From assembly GCA_944472135.2 (NCBI GenBank), contig OX235270.1, positions 146,025,632 through 146,089,631 on the forward strand: a stretch of DNA of 64,000 bases, read 5' to 3'. Shown here piece by piece: positions 1 to 13,261 of this stretch; position 1 is the stretch's first letter; each line of letters opens with the position of its first letter. Position numbers and translations under genes: made by a program. Under the pieces are notes generated by a model. It saw only the letters and a program-made list of their open reading frames with translations, was not told where the DNA came from and ran no database searches. Source of the stretch: Trichobilharzia regenti. Taxonomy: Eukaryota > Platyhelminthes > Trematoda > Strigeidida > Schistosomatidae.

Positions 1-443
1 TCGGTCAGTGCTTCTATACGGGTCAGAAACTTGGCCAGCGTGTCCCGAAAAGGATTTCCAACAGCCTGTTGCAGACTTTCATCAACAGCTGTCCCCTTCG
101 CTGGCTCCATACTGAAGATCAAACGGCCAGAAAGAATAAGCAACAAGAAGCTATGGGAACAAACTAACAGGCAAATATGTAGGAGAAAGTGGGTGAAGAT
201 GGATGGATTGGACATTCATAGAAGAGGCCGCCGAATGACATCGCACGTAATGCAGGCCATCGCTCGATTGGAATCCCGTTGGGAAGCGACGACTGGGCAG
301 TTGGTGGGGGAAATCGTGTGAAGAGGAGATAAGAGAGTTTGGTCAACCATGGATCCAGCTGAAGAGGACTGCAGAAAACGGAACAAAGTGGAGATGTGTT
401 GTTGAAGCCAGCCCAATGTTCCAGTTGGAATTAAAAGGAATAA
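1..443 (+). mobile_element. LINE-A 3' fragment, cut by window edge
   Basis: This is the 3' end of the most abundant repeat here, called LINE-A. Better copies encode the C-terminal part of an RTE-like reverse transcriptase: an FADD motif, then FTYLGS, then a run like KARQAFITLKSVW, then LLYGSETW. They end in a non-coding tail that reads like 'agccctatgttcctctaggaa' plus an AAT-rich tract. This copy is diverged, starts outside the window, and ends in the typical 'aatgttccagttggaatt' tail. It encodes nothing intact. Confidence 0.75.
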
Positions 444-1774
444 TCTAGGTTAAGATGGTTGCATACATTCTGCAATAATCAACCCTGATGTATTACTACC
501 TCCTGACAGAGGAAACCGTTCGACATACATACATACATAGATACATATATCTCTTTTCCTATAATTGTCTAAAATAAATTGACCACTAATGAATAATAGA
601 TTAACTAAGCCACAAGTGATTAATAATATACTCATATATCTACATATATGTGCTGTTTACATTAAAACTGATGTGAAATAAAGATACCGATGCTGAGCAT
701 ATGTAGAACAGTATATCTGTCTGAGGAGAAACACACTCCATACTTTGCTCACCTATCCCATCCAACTTTGATTCAGGGATAAAGTGATAAATATATGTAT
801 TATTATGATTATTACTACAAATATATTATAATTATAATTTATTTACTTCTCTGTTATTCTCTTTTAAATGACAAATAAATAATGTTGTGATTTAAGGCAT
901 AATAAACAAAAAACAAATGACGTTTTGAAATTATGCCTGCCTTTTTTTGTATTTTCCTCTACTTGGGCTTTCTCTCTCTCTCTCTCTCTCTCGCCTACTA
1001 TAAAATAATACTCGCCTATCTACTCTATCCTAGTTTGTACATATACTCCACTAATAATAAAAATAATAATAATAATAATGAGTAGATGGAGTATTCTGCT
1101 CAAATCGATCATAAATTTAAGCTTTATTAAAAATGTATAAAGTCGTATATAAGTTTGTTTTGTTTTTTCACCTATGCACTCAGAACCAAAGTGAATATAA
1201 ACCTGTCTGACAAAATACTCATAATGAGGGTATAATACTCACAGAGTAGGACAGAAGGAGTGAGGGGGCGAGGGTAAAACAAACAAAAAAGGGGGGTGAG
1301 CGAGGGAAGACAACAAAAGGAACTAACTAACTAACTAACAAAAATTCAGATTTATTAAAAGAACTCAATGATCATAAGGTGAGCATTATACATATATATA
1401 TATCATTACTTATGTATGCATTATACATTGTCTATACAAAATACCTTATTTAAGTAGGTAAATGTACAACAGTTTTTTTGTTTTGTTTTTTTGTGAAGTT
1501 GGATTGTGATATAAAAAATAAATAAATAAATAAATAAAGCATCAAAAGCTTTACTTGATATTCGTAAATATGACACTGATAAGTGGAAAACAGAATTATT
1601 TTGTCGACTAATTAACCGCTTTGTATATATGTATATATGGAGGTGCATTTCGTCTTGCGGTCAAATATGACAACTGGCATCACCAGCATCACCATCACCA
1701 TGCATATATGCATTGATGACAAATCAAAATACCTTTACTATTTACTATACTATACTAGTGATAGAGATTCCAGG

Positions 1775-1812
<38 letters not shown>

Positions 1813-3472
1813 ATGTAGTGAGTACACTCACTTATTATTAATCTATCTATGCAGAACTTTCTCATCTCTATTATCTTCAAGTATCCCCTTGTATCTATCT
1901 ACGTATCTATCTGTCTATCCTCTCAGTCTATCATTCAGCTATACATTCATCTTTGATATTAAAAATACGAAATTAACTGGACAATGACAGTGATGACATT
2001 AACATTAATCCCTCGAAAAACGTCTTCATATAGCTTGCTTGTTTTTCCTATTCATCATATACAGGGGGTAAATAAGAGAAAAATAATTAGAAAAAAGCAC
2101 AACTAGCAGCAACATTACACGCAGAGAGAGAGAGAGAGAGAGGCAGAACGAAAAGGCGAAGATGGAAAGGTGGGAGGGGGATGGAGATACACATCAAAAA
2201 AACCTGTTTTGTTCTACCATTTTTATTGAGGAATTAATTATGCATGAGAAACGTCTATACACTACACAAATTTGTGTTTAAGCCTTCTCCATGAATCCTG
2301 AATTAAAAATATATTAATAATAACAATAATAATAATATTAATTCAGCTCAACCTATAAGTACTTTTTTTCTGTTGGTCTTATTCGACTGATGAATTAATT
2401 ACATATACTACTTGAACAACTCCTTGTCAGTAGTTTATAGGCATATTGTGAAAGAAAATGCTAAGATATATATATACATAAGGCCAGTGAAGTAGATGAA
2501 ATAGATGACATCCCTACAGATGTTTTACTTTTTTTGCTGTTTGTTCTGTTTTGTTTCGTTTTTATACTGTTGAGAGACGATACTACTGATACGATACAAT
2601 TTTCGTCTTTTCTTTTTACCTTCTTTCTTATTTAATGAAATGAAATATAATTAAATTAACGAATGAAACTTCACTTACTTATTCAAAATAAATATCACTA
2701 GAGATTAGCTTTCATTGCTGCTGTGTATACATGAGAGTGTCCGTGTGCGTGTGTGTGTGTGTACGTGTGCGTCTATTAATGTGGAATACTCTGGCAAGTG
2801 GAAGGGAGAGTAGTAATGCATCATGCGTGTTGTAAATTTCTCAATTCACGAATGAGATACCATTGCTGATATCATTACTCTTACGATAACATTTATTGTC
2901 TTTTTGAATGATGATAATAATTGTGAGTGTGACGGCTGAGATTCTAATCAAAAGATTAGTGGGGATATTCATTGATATGAGAAAGAGAGAGAAAAATGGA
3001 AATATTTTTGATTATTCTACCCAGTGTTATCTCTTTGTTTCAAAAAATATTCAGTGTATTAACCAGGCAAGCAGGCAAGGCGTGCAAAAACTAGCAGTCA
3101 AGTGATCCGGTGAAAAAGAATAAGACAGAAGATAATTTATCCCATCTCTGGCTATGAGTTTCGTTAATAATGTCAGTTAGCAGTTTAAAGAATACTGCTG
3201 TAGGGTTTTTAAAGAAAAGCACAGTTAATTACGTTCTACTCTTATATTTCTAATAGGCTTGTTTGTCAGTATTTATTCCACGATATTTAGTTTTCTAGAA
3301 ACTGACAGATTTAACAGTAATAAGGCTATGGATCGCTTGTACCTGCTACTACTCAATACCAAATCCTTTCATGTACAATTTAATATTGATAGAGGCTAAG
3401 GTTTAAGCAAATGAAATAGAAAATTATGAGAAACAATTGAAAACAATGGCTGTCTTCGCTCAATACTAGTCA
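444..3472. other. No gene seen; AT-rich DNA with microsatellites
   Basis: I see no convincing exon or transposon. The stretch holds a (TC)n run at 969-992, an (AAT)n tract near 1055-1080, a (TA)n array at 1778-1807, a (GA)n run at 2122-2142 and a short (GT)n run near 2750-2762. Open frames here are short and low-complexity. Confidence 0.6.
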
Positions 3473-4312
3473 AGATCAGATGGCCGGCCAGAAAAGATCA
3501 ACAGTAGTGGCAGGGATCTCTGGGAGTGAACCAACCAAGTAGGAACCGATTGTGCTGTCATTTATTTTGGCCAACAGTAACATCAGTAACAACAACAGAC
3601 AACAACCAGAATAAAAGGGAGAAATCTGTAAGAAGCAACTCCTTCACCTACCTACCTGTCTACCTGGGAAGCATCGTTTCAATTACAGGCGGACGGAACT
3701 GACGAGGATATCATGAAAGCGAGGATCGGGAAAGCAAGACAAGCTTTCATTACTCTCAGATCTGTGTAGAGATCAACACCACACAGCATGAAAATGAAAA
3801 TAAGATCCGGATTTTTAACTCCAATGTGATTTTAGTGCCTTTTACTATACGGATTGGAGACTTGGACTGCGCGTCACGAAGGCCATTTTCAACAAACTAC
3901 ACAACTCCATCAACAGCTGTCATCAACGGCTCAGTACTACTCAAGATCAGATGGCCGGTCAAAAAAGATCACCAACAGGGAGGGATCTATGACAATGAAC
4001 AAATCAACCAAGCAGGAACCGATTGTGCAACAAGAAAGCAGAAAGAAATGGAGGTGGATTGGCCATACTCTGAGGAAACAAACCATCAAGTGACAACACA
4101 CTCCAGGCCGTCACTGGAGTGGAACCCGAAAGGGAAGCGGGTGGCAAGTTGGTCGTCAGTGCAAAGGTGGGTGACTTGGAGGAGGTGATATGAAGAGGAG
4201 ATGAAAGCATGTGGGCAGACTTGGAGCGGGGTGAAAAAGTTGGCGGAAAACCGAAGGCAGTGGAGACGTGTGGCTGAATCTCTATGTTCCTCTAGGAATT
4301 AAAGGAAACAAT
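3473..4312 (+). mobile_element. LINE-A copy, rearranged at its 5' end
   Basis: The main body from about 3560 encodes, across frameshifts, the SIVSTTGG-like, KARQAFITL-like and ETWTARHEG segments of the LINE-A reverse-transcriptase C-terminus. It ends in the 'tgttcctctaggaatta' tail. At 3473-3552 there is an extra short block matching the later part of the element (compare 3945-4025), out of order, so two pieces are joined. Several stops and frameshifts make it a dead copy. Confidence 0.75.
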
Positions 4313-5065
4313 ATTAATAATGTCAACTGATACCTTCATGTCTTCTCATCAAATATCACTTTTTCTGATTTCATCCATCTGTTCCCAAGAAAGTGTAACT
4401 AGTATTGTCAAAAAGCGAAGCAAAAGGTTTTTATTATGCGTAAATCCGGAGTGGAATACCAAATACTAAGGATGAATACACTACTACACGCCTATATTAA
4501 ATTCCGTATGTTTGGAGTTGTATAAAGGACTTTATTCACTCTGACTAATCTCCATCTGGTATGGGATTATTAGGGAATTATTACGACCAAAACGGATTCT
4601 TTGTGATCTCAGAGCAGGAAACCGACTCCGCATCCTACTTACTGCCCAACAGTCACGAAACTCTCCCAACACAGTAAAAAGACGATTATTCTGTAATAAT
4701 TCTACGATTCTGTTAAACAATAATAAAATCAGAGACTTATAATTTTCTCAAAAGTTCATTTACACACCCTTTACACTCCAGTCCAAGTAAGATCAAAAAC
4801 TCTGTTCACAGGAATCACTTCCACCAATATATCCCGCTAACAGTCCAAGGTCAGAATAACCTTCTTCCATTTAAGCTAAATCACATCCCGCTACATACTA
4901 CCAATGTAACATTCTCATCAGTAATGCTCGTTTCACGCTACTACTTATCTAGAATTCATGCAGAGCATAGTGGAAAAACTAGAACCGCAACTTGAAGAGG
5001 CGATTTCACATATTTCCAAATCATGTATCAAGTATCTACAGTTTTCCTGTGTGAGACAGATTTAT
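4313..5065. other. No gene seen
   Basis: Unassigned AT-rich DNA between two LINE-A copies. I see no coding signature or recognised repeat. Confidence 0.5.
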
Positions 5066-5905
5066 TATAATATCATCACTGTACCCTTGGGTTCCGAGTG
5101 GAAAACAGGACTTCACATGCTCATCTCCATTTCATCCCATTCTCTACGGTCCTCTTTAGCTGGGTGCATGATTGGTTGCCCATAGACTCTGATCTTCTGC
5201 TCACATGATCTCCTCCATGCAATCATAAAGTGACGCTCCGCTAATCATTTTCCATTCGAATTCTATTTGAGCGATGGCCTGCCGTACGATTTCCTTCTTC
5301 GGTTGCCTCAGTGCATATCCAGTCCACCTCAGTTTTCCTCGGCAATAGGGTTCTTGATTGGTTCGTTCCCAGAGTTCCGTAGTGCTAATTCTTTCTGACA
5401 GGCAATTTGACCTTCAGTAGTTAACCAGAGAATGCGACGATTGATGAAACTTTGCAGCCTGTTGAAAGTGCTTTTTGTGATGCGGTGGCCAAATTTCTGA
5501 CCCTTTTAGATGAACTGACTGACTTAACATTCGCACTGAAAATTCGAATCTTTTTCTTTATGCTGAGGCGGAGTGGAGAAGATTTCCAAACTGATTTCAA
5601 GGTGATAAATGTGTACTTTGCCTTTCCAATTCCGGGTTGCGACATCCTCATCAGAGCTGTCAGCCTGTAGAGAAAACGATTCTGCTTAGTTAGATAAGTG
5701 AACGGAATGACCACTTTGAAATTTTTCACGTTGACAATGATTGATGCTTGTTGCTGTTGCCACTGTTGTTGGTTTGTTGGCTGGTTGGTTATTTTCGTCA
5801 TCTCTGTCTTCTCTGTGTTCACTGGAAGTTTGGTCTTTGCTGCTTCTTCAGCAAGATTTAACACCGCCTTCTCCCCCCTCCCTGGCAATCGGTAAATTCT
5901 GAGGC
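5066..5905 (-). mobile_element. LINE-A copy, minus strand
   Basis: The 3' tail lies at the low-coordinate end ('gttccgagtggaaaacagg'). A 162-codon minus-strand frame at 5421-5909 covers an EEAAKTKLPVNTEKTEMTKI segment, then TLKSVWKSS, then a degraded LLYGSETW region. It is more diverged than the copies at 15 and 28 kb, and has an expanded CAA/CAG (Gln) run in the NTEKTE linker. Confidence 0.75.
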
Positions 5906-7684
5906 TCATACTACCGACAGATCATAACAAGTGCAAAAATCCAAGTTAGTAAGAATTCTTCACACTAAGAAAGCCTGAAAAGTGAACCTATTCACTAATC
6001 GGCAAATGTGGAATCTGCGCCTTTTGAACAAAACTAAAACATTTATTTTAAGAAAAGTAATTTCGTTGTTGTGAGTAAATCATCACTGTAACAACTTTCA
6101 GTGTAATTAATATACATATAATACTAAAAATTGTGTATTTACCGCCCAAGATTTCATCCTCTTTCATATTCACCTTCTTCGTCTTTCCCGACTAGCATTT
6201 TCAAATCATTAAGAAGTTTATTTTTTATAACAATGGATGAATAGCATTCTACTGAGACAATAACTACTTTAGTCGGGATGCTACTTAACGGGGGGAAAAA
6301 CTGAAGATTTTTCAATTTTCTTTTACTAGAAATGACAAACAATCTTTATTATTATTATGAAAAATAACTGATCACCCATCAGTGTTATGTGCATACTAAA
6401 TAATACTGCGTATTTTTAGCAGTTAATTCATGATACTCGGCTAGTTATTTAAGCATTTCATCCCACCCACCCCCACCAACCCATCCCCGTCACCAAGCGC
6501 CTTTAACATGTTCCCTCCCAGTTACACAAACACCCACACACACAGAGAGAGAGAATGTATAAAGTGTGTGTAGGCATATTATATACTCCATTTCCCCGGG
6601 TATCCATCAAAATGAAACAGTTGTTAAATATCTAATTCTAATTCATCTGCATCATTAAAATCACTAACAATGCTGAGTTACTTAGCCTAAAAGCATGTTT
6701 ATTAGTTTGGCGACAAATTTACACCCAAGATACCACAGAACGGGAGGAGGGCTTAAACGCGTATATAATGGCAACAACAACAACAACAATAACAGCAGCA
6801 ACAACAAGTTGTATATGATAATGATAATTTTACTTTCAATGTTCGAAATCTCGTTTTGCCTCTCACTCTGTGTTTGTTTGTTTGTGTGTGTGTGTGTGTG
6901 TATGTGTGTGTAGTATATATTTAGTGATATTTCTTTTGAAGACATTGAAACGAATATGTATATGTGTAGAGAAATGTTCATTTTATTCTTATTTATACAG
7001 TAAATAAATGATCTAACTTTCCTCTTTTTTTTATTGTCCTTTTCTTAGTTATTTACCTAAAACATGAAATAAGGCCTAGTGACACCGACCTGGTAATTGT
7101 CGGCCTACTTTGCTGTTTTCCTTTTGTACTCTACCACCGATGTGCTTTATTGCTGTTTTAAACTATTTTGTTGTTTTTCTAACTAGTCCTGTTATAACTT
7201 GTGTCATCTGCATCACCCTCTCTCCCTTCTTGCTGAGGTCAATTTATGCTTTATGTGATATGCGTACTGCATTACTACACTTACTTTATTGGCTTAAATG
7301 AAATAAAATAAAGATTTACAACAATAACTCGGAGATTTGTGGTTCCTTTTCTTCTTCTTCTGTAGTGTCTTTTGGTTATTTACTATCCTTTGTTTGTGTT
7401 TTCTCACTTTAATTTATCCTCTTCCCGTTTTCATCTTGTTGGTCAAGTGAAAAGAAAACCCAACAGAAAACAGCCTTGGTTTCTTGTTCTTGCTGCCATG
7501 TAATTCAGAGTATTGTCGTCGCCATCATCGTCATTATAGCAATAACGGCTGTCGTCAGAGTGCAAAGTGGATAATCCCTGTCAGTGTTATTGTAGTTATA
7601 ACGACAGAAGACAAAAGCCAGGCAACAGATCATTTATCGAGAAAATCAAGAAGTATTTATAGATTTTTATGTACATTATTATTA
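5906..7684. other. No gene seen; simple repeats
   Basis: Contains an AAC-rich run near 6771-6806 and a (GT)n tract near 6873-6912. The peptides that cross these runs are low-complexity and not convincing genes. Confidence 0.55.
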
Positions 7685-7890
7685 ACGTTGTGCGTTGGTG
7701 GCACAGCGGTAGAATGCTCGCCGACCACACCTCATGTGGCCCGGGGTTCGATCCCCGGCCACCAACGCAACCAATTACCTCGATAAGCCAGTAATAAGAC
7801 TTGTAAAAAAGGAAGGTTGGTGCTAGCAGCCCCATCCCATAAAAATAAACACCACTACCCTATGTTCCAATGAGAATGTGAGAGAATTAA
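7685..7890 (+). mobile_element. SINE-1 copy (tRNA-like head)
   Basis: The head has a tRNA-like internal promoter: an A-box-like 'tggtggcacagcgg' and a perfect B-box 'ggttcgatcc' in a 'ccggggttcgatccccgg' arm. The SINE-1 tail follows (compare 'gaaaggttgggcatgaggctagcaaccccatcc' in other copies) and ends in a 'tgttccaatgagaatgtga' motif. It is not a working tRNA gene: the cloverleaf is incomplete and the unit is about 200 bp and repeated. Confidence 0.8.
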
Positions 7891-10704
7891 AAAAAATATT
7901 AGGATTATTGTTAGCAGAGAAGCAACGTCTTCTGGTTGCTTGTTGTTTTCTTACTGAAGGTTATCCTGTACTGCATGTGACCGTTTCTTAGAAAGCTAAG
8001 CCATATATCTGCGAATCGTATTTGCACACACATCAAGTCTGCTGTGATTGGTTGGTGAGCTCCTCAAGCTTAAGCTTTTTTCATGACCCCGATTCGGGAC
8101 GTAAATTGTTGTCTACAATTTCGGTTTGCAGACAGCTCTCACCACAGTAGTAGTGAGAAGACAGGAGACTGGATAACGAGCCTTCTTATTGAGGGGAAAC
8201 ACACACACACACCATATTTATACATTTTTAGCCACACTGAAAGTCGACTAGTTCAGTGGATAACAAACTGTTCTCATCAGTCGTTGATTTTCCCAAGATT
8301 AAAGCTTTGCGTAAAAAAATTTGTCCAAATGAGATAGATTATTCCCCGACCACAAGATGTAAGGTAAATCCAGATTTAAAGAATATGCATACCCTTCTGC
8401 GTCTGTAGACACTGATTTAAAATATTGTTTTCAATTTCGGCTACTTCTTATCAATCTGCATACATATATAGATATATAATACTGATATATTTTATCAGTA
8501 GTACACGACACAGTAGTAGCAGTAGTGTAACTTACATCATCATTAACAGCGGATAGGGCATTAGTGAAGTTTAACCTAGAATTATAAAGTAGTGAAGTTA
8601 AACTCACGAATTAGTCATGTAGTAGGTAGTATAAGTTGACAGAGTCAACAATAGAATGGGAAGCATAGACTGGAAAACGATAAATAAAGTAGCTCACTTA
8701 CGCACACACACAAATACCTACATATATGCACAGAAACGTCAGTTGTTTAAAAGTTTACCAAACAATAGACCATCAATTCATTATCCAGTTTATTCGTTAA
8801 TGTTTTCATTTTAAAAGTAACAAGCGAAGAAAATGAAAAGAGAACACACTTTTTTAAAAAGCAAAAAAGGAACAAAAGAGGAGATTTTCACTTACTATTG
8901 TTCTTCTTCTTGTTTCTCTTTTCGTCTCTATTCATTTTTGTAGAATGCAGATAAATCTGTGTATTTTTTGTTGGGCAAATAAATTTGTCCATGCCACATG
9001 CATATACATACATATATGAGTTTGCACACTTCTATGGATGCGTGAAGAATGCGTTACATATTATTATGCCTTAGATTATTCCCAATATAATCATGTCGTT
9101 GTTTTGTTTTTGTTTTATTTTTAAATATATGTAAATCTGTTTACTTGCACACAGTTCGTGTTTTCAAGTGGCCGCCAATTTCGCCTTTCGCGCCTCATTT
9201 AAAACACACAGAGTTAATTAAATCACTGGCGATTGTGTGTGTGTGTGCGTCTGCCTACCTACTATTTTTGTTCTACATGTTTACGTTTAGCATTTTATTT
9301 GCAACTCATGTTCTAGCTGATGTGCTCCACTCCCTTTATTTATTAGCTCTTCTTGTTATTTTTTCTTGTCGTTATGGTAATTATGGTTTTTCTTCGTTAA
9401 CCAACGTTTAATTGGGATATTTTCTAATGTTTTGAGGTAAAAAATTAACGTTCATAAGCAAATCTGTCTACTCCTTTAACAAGAGATTTTATTGTGTTTT
9501 TTGGGGATTGGTGACACAAGGCGACAGGAGAGTAATACATTTGACAGTAATAGTAATTATTGGCAATAACCCTCTAGGTCTGACAACAACAACAACAAGA
9601 GTAATAAAGAGATGCAATGATAACAACGAATAACACATTAGATTTCTCCCTGTGAACAGTTATTACCATTGTAATGGTTATTATTACAGCTGATAACAAA
9701 TATATATACACGAAATAATTTCTGTTTTTGAAAATTGTATTGTGACTTATATGAAATATATGCTAATTACAAATTGCATGCAAACCAGTCGACGGAACAT
9801 TGGGAATCTAGGAGAAATATCCAATTTTTTTATGTTTCGAAAACCGTGGAGAGGTTATTTCACTTTTTTTAGTCGTTTGAACAAAGTTAATCCCCAATCA
9901 ACACACTTTGACTGTATGTCGTTGTGGTAACAACAGTATTTCCAGGATACGGTACAATTCCATCCTGAAGAGTAAACGTAGGCGCAGGAATTATTCATAA
10001 GTTTAATCTTGTTAGATATTATTCACTGCTGGTTCTATTTTCCAGAGAAACCTCAAACTCATGACTGTCAGTCTGCATATACTCGGGTTGTCCACTGCAT
10101 GTGACCGCCGAATGCTGTTAAAAGTTAGTAGTCAATGACAGAATTCTACTAATTAAAACGAATTATTTCAGTTAAACGAAGCATACTATATTAACATACA
10201 AGTACTCTAAAAATTATCAGTCTACGAAGATCTAACAAGAGATACCGTAAATTTACACACTAAGATAAGTGCGATGCGATGTGGAACAAGTGCATAAAAG
10301 TAATCCACCCTCAGAAAGAATATAAGTAAAATTCTGAAGAAGGCTTAAGACGACAAGCGAAAACTAAGCAAGTGGTGAAGTGTAATATTGTGATCGAATT
10401 GGAGACCACAGATGAGAGTACATTACACCACTACAACCGATGTGCCTGGACGATATCCCCTTATCTTGACTTTACGTATCCTAGGAATGAATGTGAAACA
10501 AAAAGCACATGTTTATCTGTGAAGCTTAGGTCGACAAGTAGTCATTTAACGGATGGCTTCCATTTCTTGATCCGGCTATCCTTATTCCTTGTGTAAGCTC
10601 ACCCTAATATGAAGAATTAAGTTAAATTAGTGTCACCATAACATAAAGGTGAAGTTGTTGATTTCAGACAGGTCTTGATAGAAAATCCAATACATTTCAT
10701 AGGA
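7891..10704. other. No gene seen
   Basis: AT-rich DNA with short CA, GT and AAC runs. I found no coding exon with splice sites and no clear transposon. Confidence 0.5.
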
Positions 10705-11137
10705 ACAGGTTGCAGACATTTATCAACAACTAGCTGTATTCGCTCTACACTGAAGATCAGATGGCCGGTCGGAAAGAATCACCAGCAAGAAACTATGGGA
10801 ACAAACAAAACAAAACAAGAACCCATCGCCAACCAACAAATATGCAGGAGAATGTGGAGATGGATTGGACACTCGCTCGCTGAGGAGGCTGCTGGGTGAT
10901 ATCGCACGCGCGTCAGGCCATTCCTCGAGTGGAACCAGGCCGAAAGGGAAGCACGCGGCGAGTGGGACGTCAGTGCAAGGGTGACATGGAGGAGATCGTG
11001 TGTGTGAAGAAGAGTTGAAAGAGTATCGACTAACATGGATGCAGGTGAAAAGTACGGCAGAAGACAGAAGCAAGTGAAGAGGTGCAGTTGAAGCCCTATG
11101 TTCCACTAGGAACCCAAGGGAACAATCAATAAAGTAA
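10705..11137 (+). mobile_element. LINE-A 3' fragment
   Basis: The 3'-most portion of LINE-A, from the 'cagacatttatcaacaactagctg' region (equivalent to HLHQQLSS) through 'gatggattggacact' to 'gccctatgttccactaggaa'. Frames are broken, so only the repeat identity is supported. Confidence 0.72.
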
Positions 11138-12371
11138 GTAACGTCCTTGGTTAGCTGCAATGGACATGCACTTGATGACTTTAATTATTTTTTTATATTA
11201 CAAGATTCCTCTGCTTTGCTCATAAATTCAAGATATGAGCGGCAGGAACGTCATTCGGCCGTTAGAAGAGGTGAACATTTGGGCTTACATCATGTACACT
11301 TTTGAGTGAAATAATAACATGGACGTTCAGATACAAGACATAAACTATACTTGAGAGGCTTTAAACTAGAGGAGATTATAGTAGATGAAAGTGGCAATTT
11401 CAAAATTCAAACTAGTCGTATGACATGAAGATAGGAATGCGACGCTAACGAAACCATCCATCAACTGGTTTTCTCCAAATCATCCTTCAGAATAGCTGGC
11501 ATTCTAGGTAGTAGACATTTGTATTCAGCTAGTTGAATGATTGGAGGTACTGTGTAGGAAATCTCCTCGACCTATTCTCAAACTTTAAATCGGTAAGGCG
11601 TTTTTTTCTTGAATGTGAGTGCTAAGTTGGTCTTTTTTGGTAAGAAGAACTAGAGCAATCGAACGCACCGAACGTACTATTCAGGTGCCTGATGTAAAAC
11701 TTAAAAAATATGACAAAATGTATTGCTTGATATAAAGAGTGGGAAGGTTTCCAAGGGAGTCTAAAATCTCCAAGGAGTGAACAACAACTCACCTGCTGAA
11801 TCATATTACCATTAGATTGGATACTGCCCACAACTGCTGCAAGATTGATTTAATCAAGGTGAGGACACTTGATATCTAATGACAGTTTGTGCAAACGTGT
11901 TGCCAATAATCAAGCAAAGCCTAAGGAATCCTCCCAGGTAGACTTTGAATTCTGGACCAGAGAAGGAAACGACAAGAACATCATTCGATCACATATCAAA
12001 CAGTCCTAAGGAATCTAGTGAATTACGACAGGTACGGAGTGTTTGAAATTGTCCGCTTTTGATGCTGAACGGTACATTTAACGAAAATGAATCAGTTTGA
12101 TATTCATGCCACATTCAGTGAAGTTGAACCTTTGATTCAACAGTGCTATAACACAACCGAACTCCAGAAGGTCAGTAGAGGTTGTTGTTAGGTGCACAAG
12201 ACACTCAGTGCGCATCTGAAAGCAGTACTACACTCAATGAATTTCAGCCTATGTGAAAATTTATGCAGGCCAATTGTTAGTGTTATCATAACGTGTTAGG
12301 TCATCTTGCTAATTGTTAATACTTATATAGTTTCTAACTAAGCTAAAGCCGTTCAAGTTCTCCATCAGTTT
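11138..12371. other. No gene seen
   Basis: Unassigned sequence. I see no repeat family with another copy in the window and no exon signal. Confidence 0.45.
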
Positions 12372-12620
12372 CACAAAACCATTGAACATAGAGTTTGTTT
12401 GGAGCTAGCTGGTGGATGGTGACTAGCAGTGAAATCCAGGATGAGAAATTCGTCCCATTTGGAACTCGTCATCTGGATGTGCCTGCATTCCTCAGTGAGT
12501 GATGATGTTCCAATCAGGATTCGAACCCAGAATCCATAGTTTCAAACACCAAAGCATTATCCACTAGACCGCTTGGGCCACGACAGCCACCTCTTCTGCA
12601 ACGTGTCATATTAATTATTT
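12372..12620 (-). mobile_element. Sm-alpha-like hammerhead SINE, minus copy
   Basis: Read on the minus strand, a tRNA-like head ('gtggcccaagcggtctagtgg', then a B-box-like arm) is followed by a hammerhead motif and a short tail. It is the left arm of a large inverted repeat with 12700-12950. Confidence 0.75.
12434..12478 (-). ncRNA. Hammerhead ribozyme motif (degenerate core)
   Basis: On the minus strand, helix I is a perfect AUCCAG/CUGGAU pairing. The core reads AUGACGA where CUGANGA is expected, so the essential C3 is A. Helix II has a strong 5-bp stem closed by AAAU, followed by GAA and a short helix III region. Hammerheads in schistosome Sm-alpha repeats are established knowledge. The C3 change predicts little or no cleavage for this copy. 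Confidence 0.65.
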
Positions 12621-12716
12621 AATTCAGTTTTGGATATCCCCGTCGACTGATTGAACCGAAGTGCTCAGAAAAATCTAAAAAATTGAATTAAATAATTAAT
12701 ATGACCCGTTGCACAA
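12597..12716. repeat. AT-rich centre of inverted Sm-alpha pair
   Basis: A block of about 30 bp reading 'gtcatattaattatttaattca' at 12606-12628 is repeated inverted at about 12682-12705, extending the arms beyond the SINE heads and leaving a loop of about 50 bp. Confidence 0.8.
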
Positions 12717-12950
12717 CAGGTGACTCTAGTGGCCCAAGCGGTCTAGTGGATAACGCTTTGAAACTATAGGCATTGGATTCGAGTCTCGGTGGGAACTTCA
12801 TCACTCACTGGTGAATACAGGCACTTCCAGACGACGAGTCCTAAATAGGACGAAATGCTCATCCTGAATTCCACTGCTGGTCACCATCCACCAGTTAACG
12901 TCTAATTGCATACATCGCCGGAGCGTCTGCACAAGAAGCTGACATGTCAA
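12700..12950 (+). mobile_element. Sm-alpha-like hammerhead SINE, plus copy
   Basis: The tRNA-like head starts 'gtggcccaagcggtctagtgg', with a B-box-like 'ggattcgagtc', then the hammerhead region and a 'tcaccatccaccag' tail. It is the right arm of the inverted pair and differs from the left arm at many bases. Confidence 0.75.
12822..12876 (+). ncRNA. Hammerhead ribozyme motif (degenerate core)
   Basis: The core reads ACGACGA for CUGANGA, with C3 and U4 changed. Helix II is GUCC/GGAC closed by UAAAUA, followed by GAAAU-GCUC-AUC as a two-base-pair helix III and cleavage site. The helix I strands are UUCCAG and CUGAAU, with one mismatch. Probably inactive. Confidence 0.6.
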
Positions 12951-13261
12951 CCTGAGACAGAGCACTTCTGTCCAATCAATCGATGGTTTGTTTGTTTACA
13001 TAGAACAAGAAAATTCTTAGTTTTACATAAAAGCATTTTCAAAAGTATGTAAATTCATATTTCTTATTCTGGAAACATGCGAGAAATGTCAGACTGAAAT
13101 TTATTCTGTATGAATTTCACAAGGAACAGATAGCAAACAGTTGAAGGAATCGAACACTAGGAGTCACTGTCTAGGTGAACCAAAACACCTTTTTCAGGCT
13201 TAAAAATTGTCTTATTTTGTGACTCTTTTCATTTTCTCAGCTTGATTTTTAGTGACTGGAT

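Noticed and set aside
970..992. Satellite or CRISPR-like array among simple repeats
   Set aside because: The repeats are mono- to tetranucleotide microsatellites with no spacer-repeat structure.
2908..3105. Small gene at 2.9 kb
   Set aside because: Short AT-rich frame, no domain, no splice or promoter evidence.
7685..7770. tRNA gene
   Set aside because: A- and B-box-like segments and a T-arm are present, but no full cloverleaf. The unit is repeated with a SINE tail in many places.
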